Shown piece after piece: positions 18,066-26,953 of a stretch of DNA of 64,000 nt. The DNA is from JBECKX01 sp964468475 (GTDB lineage: Bacteria > Zixibacteria > MSB-5A5 > CAIYYT01). The notes beneath the pieces are model-generated. The model was not told where the DNA came from and did no database searches. It saw only the letters and a list, made by a program, of their open reading frames with translations. Made by a program: the position numbers and the translations under genes. The stretch lies in NCBI GenBank assembly GCA_964468475.1, contig CAYXUL010000004.1, positions 1-64,000 on the forward strand, in the 5' to 3' direction. Each line of letters starts with the position of its first letter. Position 1 is the first letter of the stretch.

Positions 18066-19712
18066 ATGAATGCTGCCGAGCTCTTTGTGAAATGTCTGGA
18101 AACCGAGGGCGTCGAATACGTATTCGGGCTGCCGGGCGAGGAGAACGCACGTCTGATGATGGCGCTCGATCAATCACCGATCAAGTTCGTGCTCACTCGC
18201 CACGAGCAGGGTGCGGCCTTTATGGCTGACTCCTACGGTCGCCTTACCGGCAAGGCGGGAATTTGCCTGGGCACGCTGGGTCCCGGCGCTACCAACCTGA
18301 TGACCGGTGTTGCCGACGCCAACCTGGACCGCTCGCCGCTGGTAGTTATCACCGGCCAGGCGGATTTCCGGCGACAACACAAAGAGTCGCACCAGAACAT
18401 GGATGTGGTCAGGATGTTTCAGGCGGTGACCAAGTGGGCCTCACCGGTGCTTCACCCCGATACCATTCCCGAAGTTGTCCGCAAGGCCGTCAAGCTGGCT
18501 GAAACCGAGAAACCGGGCGCGTGCCATATCGAGTTGGCCGAAGACATCGCCGCGCAGGAATCAGACTGCAAGCCAATCCCACCCATTCGGGTGCGCCGCG
18601 CCGTGCCTGACGACAAAATCGTCGATCAGGCAATGGAAGTTCTGCGAAGCGCAAAACGGCCGGTAATTCTGGCGGGTAACGGCGCTATTCGCAAACGTGC
18701 CGCCAGGCAATTACGCCAGTTTGTTGAGGCGACCGGCATCAGCGTTATTAGCACCTTTATGGGTAAGGGTGCTATCCCGCGCCACTCTGAGCAGTGCTTG
18801 TTTACAATCGGGCTACAATCACAGGATCTGGTTGCCTGTGCGATCGAAGCCGCCGATGTCGTCATCACGCTCGGCTACGATCTGGTCGAGTATCATCCGC
18901 GCTTCTGGAATGGCAGCATAAACAAGAAGATCATTCACATCGATTTCCTGCCGGCGGAAGTTGATGAACATTATCGCATCGATGTTGAAATTGTCGGTGA
19001 TCTGGCGCATACGCTCTGGATGTTCAATGAGCGAGTTGCCAGGAAGCCGTTGAGTTTTGATATTCGGCAGCACAAGTCAGTGCGGCAGGGAATGATCGAG
19101 GATTTCGAGGAATACAAAGACGATGACACCAGCGGCGACATCAAACCGCAGAAGGTGCTCTGGGATGTCCGAGAAGCGATGGGTTCGAATGACATCGTGC
19201 TCTCTGACGTCGGCGCTCATAAAATGTGGATCGCGCGCTATTATCACTGCGATGAACCAAACACTTGTCTGATCCCCAATGGTTTCTGCTCAATGGGATT
19301 CGCCTTCCCGGGAGCTATCGCCGCCAAACTGGTACATCCGGAGCGACGAATCCTCGCAATCTGTGGCGACGGGGGATTTTTGATGAACGTTCAGGAAATG
19401 GAGACAGCACGACGTCTCGGCACCAAAATCGTGGTGATGGTGTGGGTGGACGGAGGATATGGTTTGATTTCGTGGAAACAGGATGCACAGTTCCAGCGCC
19501 ACTCCAATCTTTCTTTCGGGAATCCTGACTTTGAAAAGCTGGCGGACTCATTTGGCTGGAAATCGTTCATTGTTGACAAGTCGCGTGATTTGAAGAAGTC
19601 TCTTGATAGTGCATTCACCTGCGATGCTCCGGCCCTCGTAGTGATACCGATTGATTATCGCGAGAACTTGAAGCTGACCGAGCGACTTGGAAAGATTGTT
19701 TGCCCCATCTAG
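18066..19712 (+). CDS. alsS: Acetolactate synthase, catabolic AlsS-like
   Basis: A 548-residue ThDP-dependent enzyme. E47 in TRHEQGAAFMAD is the cofactor-activating glutamate. GDGGFLMNVQEMETA is the ThDP/Mg site. QDAQFQRHSNLSFGNPDF matches the catabolic, FAD-independent AlsS group better than biosynthetic IlvB. No small regulatory subunit gene is adjacent, which also fits AlsS. It condenses two pyruvates to 2-acetolactate in the cytoplasm. An aldehyde dehydrogenase follows 51 bp downstream on the same strand and may be cotranscribed. An alternative is another ThDP enzyme such as glyoxylate carboligase, less likely because of the conserved E47. Confidence 0.85.
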   Translation: MNAAELFVKCLETEGVEYVFGLPGEENARLMMALDQSPIKFVLTRHEQGAAFMADSYGRLTGKAGICLGTLGPGATNLMTGVADANLDRSPLVVITGQADFRRQHKESHQNMDVVRMFQAVTKWASPVLHPDTIPEVVRKAVKLAETEKPGACHIELAEDIAAQESDCKPIPPIRVRRAVPDDKIVDQAMEVLRSAKRPVILAGNGAIRKRAARQLRQFVEATGISVISTFMGKGAIPRHSEQCLFTIGLQSQDLVACAIEAADVVITLGYDLVEYHPRFWNGSINKKIIHIDFLPAEVDEHYRIDVEIVGDLAHTLWMFNERVARKPLSFDIRQHKSVRQGMIEDFEEYKDDDTSGDIKPQKVLWDVREAMGSNDIVLSDVGAHKMWIARYYHCDEPNTCLIPNGFCSMGFAFPGAIAAKLVHPERRILAICGDGGFLMNVQEMETARRLGTKIVVMVWVDGGYGLISWKQDAQFQRHSNLSFGNPDFEKLADSFGWKSFIVDKSRDLKKSLDSAFTCDAPALVVIPIDYRENLKLTERLGKIVCPI

Positions 19713-19763
19713 TCTATAATCCATGCTAACAGGATTCAGAGATTAGCGAAGGAGAAATGAGAA

Positions 19764-21197
19764 ATGCTGAAGGAGAAGTACCCATATTACCTGGCCAACA
19801 AACCAGTACAGGCAAATACCGACCTTGAAGTAACCAATAAGTACACCGGAAAGGTGGCCACGCGTGTCGCAATGGCAGACTCGGGTGCCATTGATGAAGC
19901 CATCACTAAGGCGGAAGCATCCCTCGATAAGATGCGAAAATTGCCCGCCTACAAACGACAGCAGGTACTTTACCATTGCGTCGAGCGCTTTACCGAACGC
20001 TTTGATGAATTGGCGGAATCGCTGTGCATCGAGGCAGGCAAGCCAATCAGAGACAGCCGTGGCGAAGCTACCCGCCTGATCGACACTTTTCGCATCGCCG
20101 CCGAAGAATCAGTGCGAATCACAGGCGAAGTACTTCCTCTCGATATCTCGGCTCGCGCTCACGGTTACTCAGGTATGTGGAAACGAGTACCAATAGGAGT
20201 ATGTTCCTTCATTTCGCCCTTCAATTTTCCGCTCAATCTGGCAGCTCACAAGGTGGCGCCGGCCCTGGCAGTCGGTTGCCCCTTCGTGCTCAAGCCGGCG
20301 AGCCTGACACCGATCGGAGCCCTGATAATCGGTGAAGTACTGGCGGAAACAGATTTGCCGGAAGGAGCCTTCTCCATACTGCCGTGTCACCGCGAAGGTG
20401 CCGCTCTCTTTACCGAGGATCCTCGCCCGAAGCTGCTGAGCTTCACGGGATCTCCGGAAGTCGGCTGGCGGCTCAAGGCAAAGGCAGGCAAAAAGAAAGT
20501 CATCCTTGAGCTGGGCGGCAATGCCGGCTGCATCGTCGATGAGGACGCGGATATTGATGACGCTGTCGCGCGCATAATCATCGGCGCTTTCTATCAGTCA
20601 GGTCAAAGCTGCATCAGCGTGCAGCGAATCCTGATACATGAGAGGGTTTATGACCAGTTCAAAGAGAAGCTGGTAGCTGAAACCAAGAAGCTTAAGATGG
20701 GTGACCCGATGAAAGAAGAGACATTCATCGGACCAATGATCTCGGAAAAGGAAGCGTCGCGACTGCACGGCTGGATCAAATCGGCACTCGATGCCGGAGG
20801 CAAACTGCTTTGCGGCGGCAACCGCGAGGGCACGATGCTGGAAGCGACGTTGCTTGAGGATGTCCCGGCGGATCAGGATCTGTGCGCCCAGGAAGCCTTC
20901 GGACCGGCGGCAATTCTCTCGAAGTTTTCGGATTTTGATGAGGCGCTACGGGTCGTAAATGACAGCAAATTCGGTTTGCAGGCAGGGGTGTTTACGCGCG
21001 ATCTCTATAAGGCGCATAAGGCATGGAATGAACTGGAAGTCGGCGGCGTGATAATCGGTGATGTGCCCTCATGGCGCGTCGATCACATGCCGTATGGCGG
21101 CGTGAAAGACAGCGGCCTGGGACGCGAAGGCATCCGCTGGGCTATTGCTGATATGTCTGAAGAACGACTGATGGTTATTCGCGACAAGGACGCTTAG
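19764..21197 (+). CDS. NAD(P)-dependent aldehyde dehydrogenase
   Basis: A 477-residue ALDH-superfamily enzyme with the full catalytic set: N154 in SPFNFPLN, E249 in LELGGNAG and nucleophile C283 in GQSCISVQR. It oxidises an aldehyde to the acid, or to an acyl product, using NAD(P). The N-terminus and the HGYSGMWKRVPIGV segment resemble the lactaldehyde/glyceraldehyde-type dehydrogenases. It lies directly after the acetolactate synthase gene. A good SD (GGAGAA) precedes the ATG. The substrate is not determinable from the sequence. Confidence 0.92.
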   Translation: MLKEKYPYYLANKPVQANTDLEVTNKYTGKVATRVAMADSGAIDEAITKAEASLDKMRKLPAYKRQQVLYHCVERFTERFDELAESLCIEAGKPIRDSRGEATRLIDTFRIAAEESVRITGEVLPLDISARAHGYSGMWKRVPIGVCSFISPFNFPLNLAAHKVAPALAVGCPFVLKPASLTPIGALIIGEVLAETDLPEGAFSILPCHREGAALFTEDPRPKLLSFTGSPEVGWRLKAKAGKKKVILELGGNAGCIVDEDADIDDAVARIIIGAFYQSGQSCISVQRILIHERVYDQFKEKLVAETKKLKMGDPMKEETFIGPMISEKEASRLHGWIKSALDAGGKLLCGGNREGTMLEATLLEDVPADQDLCAQEAFGPAAILSKFSDFDEALRVVNDSKFGLQAGVFTRDLYKAHKAWNELEVGGVIIGDVPSWRVDHMPYGGVKDSGLGREGIRWAIADMSEERLMVIRDKDA

Positions 21198-21205
21198 CCA
21201 GCCAG

Positions 21206-21796
21206 CTAGTGCTCACCTCTTCTGAATACTGCGATGGCATGATAGAGGGCGGTACCGAGCGCTCTGACCGCCTGCTGTCGCTTTTCATCATTCATCGAGC
21301 CGTCAGCGGCGAATTCATCCTTAGCTCTGCGGATTGAAATTTGCTCAGGCAGCACTTTCACCCTGATATTGCTCAAGATCCGGCGATATTCCTGAATAGC
21401 GCGCACGCCTCCCCATTGGCCGGTCGAAGCGGTCATAACAACCGCGAACTTGTCGAGAAAGCACTCCAGGCCCGGTCTTCCCGGCTGCGGACGCGACACC
21501 CAGTCAATCGTATTCTTCCACACTCCCGAAATTGAGCTGTTGTACTCGGGACACGACATCAGCAGACCGTCATTTTCAAGAAACAAATCTCGCAGCTTTA
21601 CAGCATTTTCGGGTAGCCCCTGTTCAGTTTCAAGATCGCCATCGTAAAGCGGCAGCCGATACTCCCTGAGATCAATGAGGGTGACTTCGGCGCCTGCTTC
21701 GCGGGCACCCTCGACCGCTATGGAAAGTAGTTGCTTGTTGAATGACGCTTGCCGGGTGCTGCCGGCGAAGGCGAGAATTCTAACCTTATCAGACAT
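21206..21796 (-). CDS. NAD(P)H-dependent FMN reductase
   Basis: A 196-residue flavodoxin-fold protein. GSTRQASFN is the FMN-phosphate loop, and PEYNSSISGVWKNTIDW is the family signature of NADPH-dependent FMN reductases (SsuE/ArsH/chromate reductase group). It reduces FMN, quinones or metals such as chromate. The start is placed at ATG 21796 because the longer frame adds only 14 atypical residues. It converges on the aldehyde dehydrogenase with only 8 bp between stops. Confidence 0.9.
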   Translation of the reverse strand: MSDKVRILAFAGSTRQASFNKQLLSIAVEGAREAGAEVTLIDLREYRLPLYDGDLETEQGLPENAVKLRDLFLENDGLLMSCPEYNSSISGVWKNTIDWVSRPQPGRPGLECFLDKFAVVMTASTGQWGGVRAIQEYRRILSNIRVKVLPEQISIRRAKDEFAADGSMNDEKRQQAVRALGTALYHAIAVFRRGEH

Positions 21797-21996
21797 ATCG
21801 AGTGAATATCCTTTCAACCTGCTTTTCGTGATCAGCAAACATGGAGTCTGTCAAGAGATACGAGTTCGAACAGCGCTACTGTTGAGTTGATGCGGTCAGG
21901 GCAGGTTCAGGACAATACAGAAATGTGAAAGCGACAGCGACTTTCACAGCCGCTGCCGCATTCGGAATGAAGAACAGGGAAGTGGGTGCTGTTCGT

Positions 21997-22689
21997 TTAG
22001 AACATCACTCCTGCGGAAAGATGAACGGTGAAGTTCTTATAGTCCAGTCCGCTGTGGCCGTCGCTGTCCAGAACCGGAATATCGCCTTTGCCGTTTGCGA
22101 TAGCATCGGCAATTTCCTTGTCCGACAGGTCTCTGAACAACTTGGTCAGGCCGATATCGGTACGAAAATCGATGATGAAGCGGGTTGGACCTGAGCCCAG
22201 TTCAAGGCCCGCGCCAATAACGGTACTGAAGTCGTATTTCTGCAGGTTGGCGATTCCAATGGATGAACCGGAAGCGGTGATCGCCGAACTCACCGGCACA
22301 GAGATCGCCGGTCCGACATTAAAGACTGTACTCACGGTTGAGGCGCGGCTGAGTTTTACGCTGACAAGCAATGGGAATTCAGCGTAGTCGACCTTACCGG
22401 TTGCATCGACATAGTAACCAACGAACGGATTGTAGACGCTTATTTGCGTCCCTTTCTGCACATACATTGCTTCCGGACGAATGCTGATATTCTCGTTGAC
22501 GGGGAAGTCAAGGAACATTCCGCCAATGAAGCCGTTACGGTAACCGGTATTGGCGGCGTCGTTGCCCCAAACTGTTGCGATCGATCCGCCACCCATGATC
22601 CCGACTCCGGCCAGCGCCGGGGCCGCTGCGACTGTCATGAAGGCCAGGGCCATTATCAGGCCTCTGAATTTGTTGTGACTCGTGAACAT
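21997..22689 (-). CDS. Outer-membrane beta-barrel protein (porin-family PF13568-like)
   Basis: A 230-residue exported protein with a signal peptide at about 1-27 (cleavage after ALA). The rest is alternating amphipathic strands: GIMGGGSIATVWG, FPLLVSVKLS, FNVGPAIS, FSTVIGAGLELG, and a final strand ending in Phe (SAGVMF), the usual BAM recognition end. About 8 strands fit the small PorT/outer-membrane-protein barrel family. It sits alone with its own 5' region and an AGGAGAA ribosome-binding site. Function is unknown. Confidence 0.8.
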   Translation of the reverse strand: MFTSHNKFRGLIMALAFMTVAAAPALAGVGIMGGGSIATVWGNDAANTGYRNGFIGGMFLDFPVNENISIRPEAMYVQKGTQISVYNPFVGYYVDATGKVDYAEFPLLVSVKLSRASTVSTVFNVGPAISVPVSSAITASGSSIGIANLQKYDFSTVIGAGLELGSGPTRFIIDFRTDIGLTKLFRDLSDKEIADAIANGKGDIPVLDSDGHSGLDYKNFTVHLSAGVMF

Positions 22690-22827
22690 TATTTTCTCCT
22701 CGGTTCAGTTGAGTTTGTTTATTGCTTTCACTCCGGAACGCAGCAAAACTCGACTAAACCGATCACTGTTTTGGGAGATTTTTCGCAAAAACTCTCGCAA
22801 ATTCGCGCTTTGATCAGGGAATTATTG

Positions 22828-22840
22828 GGTTAAATTAACC
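22828..22840. promoter_or_regulatory. 13-nt perfect palindrome upstream of the ECF sigma gene
   Basis: GGTTAAATTAACC is a perfect inverted repeat with a single central A. It lies 82 nt before the sigma-factor ATG, in the divergent spacer with the barrel gene, so it could be an operator for either. Confidence 0.3.
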
Positions 22841-22921
22841 GATGAAGAGGCTAATCGCGCCTGCTGCACTGACTTACCGAGATTGCTTCCGCGACACCGT
22901 CAATCTCTGAAGAGAGCTAAT

Positions 22922-23500
22922 ATGACTGACAAAGAACTTGCCGAAGTAACGCAACTGCTACAGGATCTCGCCGGGGGCGACCGTAGCGTAGTTGATTCGC
23001 TCTTTCCCATTGTCTACAGCCAGTTGCGTCGGCAGGCGCAGGGTCAGCTGCGGGGAGAACGCAAGGACCATACGCTCAATGCTACCGCGCTGGTGCATGA
23101 AGCCTATCTCAAGCTAATCGACCAAACACGGGTAGAATGGCAAAACCGCGCTCATTTCTTTGCAATTGCTGCTCAGGCGATGCGTCGTATTCTAATCAAC
23201 TACGCGAACCAGCGCCTTGCACAGAAGCGAGGTGGCGGAGCCGTGATTGCCACGTTTGACGAGGGACTTGTTGCACGCGAATCGCGTGCGGAAGAGCTGA
23301 TTGCGCTGGATCAGGCCCTTGAACGCTTGCGCGAACTGAACGAGCGACAAAGCAAGGTCGTTGAGTACCGTTTCTTTGGCGGCCTGACTCAGGAGGAAAT
23401 TGCTGCAGTGCTTGATGTCTCTGAGCCTACCGTCCGTCGAGACTGGCGGCTGGCACGAGCCTGGCTAAGCCGTGAACTCAAGGAGCAATTCCCCGAGTGA
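22922..23500 (+). CDS. ECF RNA polymerase sigma factor (TIGR02999-like)
   Basis: A 192-residue ECF sigma factor. Region 2 includes ALVHEAYLKLIDQ and WQNRAHFFAIAAQAMRRIL, the signature of the TIGR02999 subgroup. Region 4 holds the helix-turn-helix TQEEIAAVLDVSEPTVRRDWRLARAWL. The start is ATG 22922 after a GAAGAG SD. This subgroup is usually encoded beside Ser/Thr kinases, as here: the TPR kinase follows 62 bp downstream. No anti-sigma factor is present, so kinase phosphorylation is the likely control. Target promoters are unknown. Confidence 0.92.
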   Translation: MTDKELAEVTQLLQDLAGGDRSVVDSLFPIVYSQLRRQAQGQLRGERKDHTLNATALVHEAYLKLIDQTRVEWQNRAHFFAIAAQAMRRILINYANQRLAQKRGGGAVIATFDEGLVARESRAEELIALDQALERLRELNERQSKVVEYRFFGGLTQEEIAAVLDVSEPTVRRDWRLARAWLSRELKEQFPE

Positions 23501-23562
23501 ATTCTCCGAAGACTCCGCTATCTGAAAACTGATGATCTATCCTAAAATCATATTGCCCGGCT

Positions 23563-26136
23563 ATGGACTCTAAGAAATGGGAATTGGTTCAGGCTATTTT
23601 CGATGCCGCCGCCGAACTGAACCCTGACCAGCGTGAACAATTCCTGAAGCAGCAGTGCGGAAACGATTCTGAGCTTGAGGCGGAAGTAAAATCGTTGCTC
23701 GCTGCGGATGAAAAGCAACACTCTATGCTCGACGGATTGGCGGTGGACTATGTGTCGCCGGTTGAGTCCGTAGAGTACGAGGGACGGCAGATCGGGCCGT
23801 ACACGCTGGAGAGACTGATCGGCAGCGGCGGAATGGGACTGGTGTTTCTCGCGTCCCGCGCGGACGGCCAGTTCAAGCGTAGCGTAGCGCTGAAGCTAAT
23901 CCGTGATGGCAGCCTCACACAGGAAATCAGGCTCCGTTTTGATGCCGAGCGCCAAATTCTGGCGCGTCTCGATCACCCCAATATCGCAAGGCTCTTTGAC
24001 GGGGGATTCTCCGATACTGGCTATCCCTACTTCACGATGGAGTATGTGGACGGCAAACCGATCGATCAATACTGTCGCGAACATAATCTGCCGATTGAGG
24101 ATCGTCTCAGCCTCTTCCTGCAAGTCTGTGCCGCGGTTGAGTACGCCCAGAACAAGGCTGTGATTCATCGTGATCTTAAGCCGACAAACATTCTGGTGAC
24201 GGCAAATCTCGAAGTTAAACTGCTCGATTTCGGTATCGCCAAGCTGATCGCCGAGGATGCCACGCACGCCATGACCGAGCTTACGCGCACGGGGATGAGG
24301 GTGATGACTCCTGCTTATGCCGCGCCCGAGCAAATCAGGGGAGAAGCCATCTCGGCGGCGACCGATGTCTATTCGCTGGGTGTTATCCTTTACGAGCTGC
24401 TTACGGATCAGCGTCCGTTTCCCACCGGCAACCGCTCTCAGCAGGAACTGGAGCAGGCAATCTGCTCAACAGATCCGATCAAGCCGAGCGTGGCTGTAGT
24501 TACCGACACGCAGAACGTCCTGGCCGGAGAGCGGCCGACTTTCAGCCATGAGCACGATGATACTCTGAACACGCCGATGTTGCACCGACGCAGCCGCAAA
24601 TTGCGCGGTGACCTTGACAATATCTGCCTGATGGCCCTGCGCAAAGAGCCTGAGCGTCGTTACCAGAATGCTACCGAGCTGATTGCCGACATTCAACGAC
24701 ATCGTGATGGTCTGCCGGTCAAGGCACGAGCATCAACATTCGGATACCGCGCGCAGAAGTTTCTCCGTCGAAACAAGCTCGCTGTAGCCACCGGTGCCGC
24801 CGCCGTCCTGGTCCTGGCCTTCATCATTGGCTTCTATACAATCAAACTTACCGGCGAACGCGATCTGGCGCAACAGGAGAGCCTCAAAGCCACTGCTGTC
24901 TCAAATTTTCTTACGCGGCTGTTTCAGGTTGCCGATCCCGGCCAAACTCGCGGCGAATCAGTAACAGCGCGGGAGCTTCTCGACCAGGGTGTGGAGCGGA
25001 TCGACTCAGATCTCAAGGATCAGCCGGAGATTCGCGCTCAATTGCTCAACGTCATTGGCGGTGTTTACTACAACCTTGGGATGTATGACGAATCGGCACA
25101 TCTGCTCAATCGCAGCGCTGATCTTTACGACAGTCTCGGAGGTAAGACCCTCGCGGAGGTATCGGCCCTTCACAGCATGGCCAATGCAGTCGACGCCGCC
25201 GGCAACAGCGACTCAGCACTGGTTCTTTTCCGGGTAGCCTTGTCGAAGTTCGCGGCTTTGCCAGAAGATGCTGCGACTTTGCTCGAACAGGCCGGTACCA
25301 AAACCGATATGGCGGTCATTTACCGGCATCAGGGTGAGTATGCCGCCGCGGAATCGCTCTATCTCCAGGGTTTGGAAGTCAGACGCAAGCAACTCGGGGA
25401 GATGAATGAGGATGTCGCCCACAGCCTGAATCACGTCGGCCGCCTCTATTACAACCAGGGAGAGTATGATCGAGCCAGGCCATATCTTCGGGAAGCGCTC
25501 TCGATTCGAGAGAAGCTGCTGGGACCGCTCAACCCTGCCACCCTGGCCAGCTTTGGAGCGGTAGCCGGTTTGTTCAGCAAACAGGGCGAGGATGATTCTG
25601 CGCGCGTATACTACGGCAAAGCGTTGGCGGGATTTCTGAAAGTGATGGGACCGGAGCATCCTTATTCAGCGGCGTGTATGAGTTCTTATGGAAGGGCGCT
25701 ATTTGACGTGGGGGAGATTGACTCCGCCGAGTACTGGTTGAATCGCGGTCTGGAGGAGTCACACAAACTCTATCCGCCCGAGCATATCAGCCTGTCATAT
25801 CCATTACTTGGGCTGGGCGAAGTCTCGATCGCGCGCAAGAAGTATATCGAAGCAGAGGATTATCTGAAGCGCGCGCTGGAGATCAGAAAGGCGAGCCTCC
25901 CGGCGGATCACGTCGATGTCGCTGCCGTGCAGCTTGACCTTGGGATCGCCTTAATCGGTCAGACGCGCTTTGCCGATGCACGCGATATCCTGGAAACTTG
26001 CCTGAATACGTTTATGACACGACGGGGGCCCGACGATCAGAACACACAAAAGACACTCCATCAACTGGCAATAGTCTATTATCAACTGGGCGAGTCAGGT
26101 GAACTCGCCCGTGTGAGCGATCTTATCAAAGAATAG
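23563..26136 (+). CDS. Membrane Ser/Thr protein kinase with TPR repeats
   Basis: An 857-residue Hanks-type kinase. An N-terminal helical region (1-70) is followed by the kinase domain (about 80-385) with GSGGMG at 87-92, K111, HRD at 202-204, DFG at 222-224 and APE at 254-256. A single transmembrane helix spans about 405-428. The outer part (about 440-855) consists of tetratricopeptide repeats of the ALxIREKLLGPLNPATLAS type. The topology suggests an extracytoplasmic TPR sensor signalling to the cytoplasmic kinase. The preceding sigma factor is the obvious partner. All catalytic residues are present, so it should be active. Confidence 0.93.
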   Translation: MDSKKWELVQAIFDAAAELNPDQREQFLKQQCGNDSELEAEVKSLLAADEKQHSMLDGLAVDYVSPVESVEYEGRQIGPYTLERLIGSGGMGLVFLASRADGQFKRSVALKLIRDGSLTQEIRLRFDAERQILARLDHPNIARLFDGGFSDTGYPYFTMEYVDGKPIDQYCREHNLPIEDRLSLFLQVCAAVEYAQNKAVIHRDLKPTNILVTANLEVKLLDFGIAKLIAEDATHAMTELTRTGMRVMTPAYAAPEQIRGEAISAATDVYSLGVILYELLTDQRPFPTGNRSQQELEQAICSTDPIKPSVAVVTDTQNVLAGERPTFSHEHDDTLNTPMLHRRSRKLRGDLDNICLMALRKEPERRYQNATELIADIQRHRDGLPVKARASTFGYRAQKFLRRNKLAVATGAAAVLVLAFIIGFYTIKLTGERDLAQQESLKATAVSNFLTRLFQVADPGQTRGESVTARELLDQGVERIDSDLKDQPEIRAQLLNVIGGVYYNLGMYDESAHLLNRSADLYDSLGGKTLAEVSALHSMANAVDAAGNSDSALVLFRVALSKFAALPEDAATLLEQAGTKTDMAVIYRHQGEYAAAESLYLQGLEVRRKQLGEMNEDVAHSLNHVGRLYYNQGEYDRARPYLREALSIREKLLGPLNPATLASFGAVAGLFSKQGEDDSARVYYGKALAGFLKVMGPEHPYSAACMSSYGRALFDVGEIDSAEYWLNRGLEESHKLYPPEHISLSYPLLGLGEVSIARKKYIEAEDYLKRALEIRKASLPADHVDVAAVQLDLGIALIGQTRFADARDILETCLNTFMTRRGPDDQNTQKTLHQLAIVYYQLGESGELARVSDLIKE

Positions 26137-26200
26137 AACCTAAGGCTGGCACTTTATCGCCGCTTGACAGGCTGCATTTCGTTCCCGATTCTAAAAGCTT

Positions 26201-26953
26201 ATGTCCAACAATAAGGCAGATCGGTACGGAGGAGCGCGCTTCCCGGAAACTCGACATTCCGCGCTGCGTGCGATTAAGAGTGGAGCCGGCAAACAAAAGC
26301 GGCTCGCGCTGGCAGTGATTACTTCAGCCTATTGGCCGGCAGTGTACAAATACCTGCGGTTGCGATGGCATCGCGATCCGGAGTCAGCCGCTGACCTGAC
26401 ACAATCGTTCTTCTTAAGTGCCCTTGAGAAGGATTACTTCGCTGACTATGACCCCGAGAAAGCGCGATTCCGCACCTTCATTCGACTCTGTGTTGATCGT
26501 TATGTGGCCAAGTTCGACCGCGCTGCGTCAAGGCTGAAGCGCGGTGGTGATGCAGAACATCTCTCGCTGGACTTTGCCGGGATTGAAGCTGAAATGAGTC
26601 GAGGTGCCGCCAACCCTGAATCTCCGGAAGCGTTTTTCGAAGCCGAGTGGATGCGCACACTGCTGGAGTCCTCGATCGAGCAACTCAAGGCGGAGGCCAC
26701 AGCAAAGGGAAAGGGAATACCTCTGCAGGTTTTCGAGCAGTACGATCTCGAGCCGGCAGGAGGCGACGAACGTCCAACGTACCGGGATTTGGCGGAACGA
26801 CACAGCGTCTCGGTGGAGACAATTACTAATTATCTCGCCGCAATGCGCCGCGACTTCCGACGCATAATCCTGGAACGCCTGCGGGAGATGACGGCAAATG
26901 AAGAGGAGTTTCGTGTGGAGGCGAGAGTCGTCCTGGGGGCAGATCCTGAATGA
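26201..26953 (+). CDS. ECF-type sigma-70 family factor
   Basis: A 250-residue protein with sigma-70 region 2 (AVYKYLRLRWHRDPESAADLTQSFF; ARFRTFIRLCVDRYV) and region 4 (TYRDLAERHSVSVETITNYLAAMRRDFRR). It is longer than usual because of a linker rich in charged residues between the regions. Its stop overlaps the start of the next kinase gene by 4 nt (ATGA), so the two are translationally coupled. Like the first sigma factor, it lacks a neighbouring anti-sigma gene. Family assignment is firm; targets are unknown. Confidence 0.88.
   Translation: MSNNKADRYGGARFPETRHSALRAIKSGAGKQKRLALAVITSAYWPAVYKYLRLRWHRDPESAADLTQSFFLSALEKDYFADYDPEKARFRTFIRLCVDRYVAKFDRAASRLKRGGDAEHLSLDFAGIEAEMSRGAANPESPEAFFEAEWMRTLLESSIEQLKAEATAKGKGIPLQVFEQYDLEPAGGDERPTYRDLAERHSVSVETITNYLAAMRRDFRRIILERLREMTANEEEFRVEARVVLGADPE

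Noticed and set aside
17898..18173. A 92-residue N-terminal extension of the glycosyltransferase
   Set aside because: It runs into the divergent acetolactate synthase gene; the family begins at the MRILFLSQ methionine.
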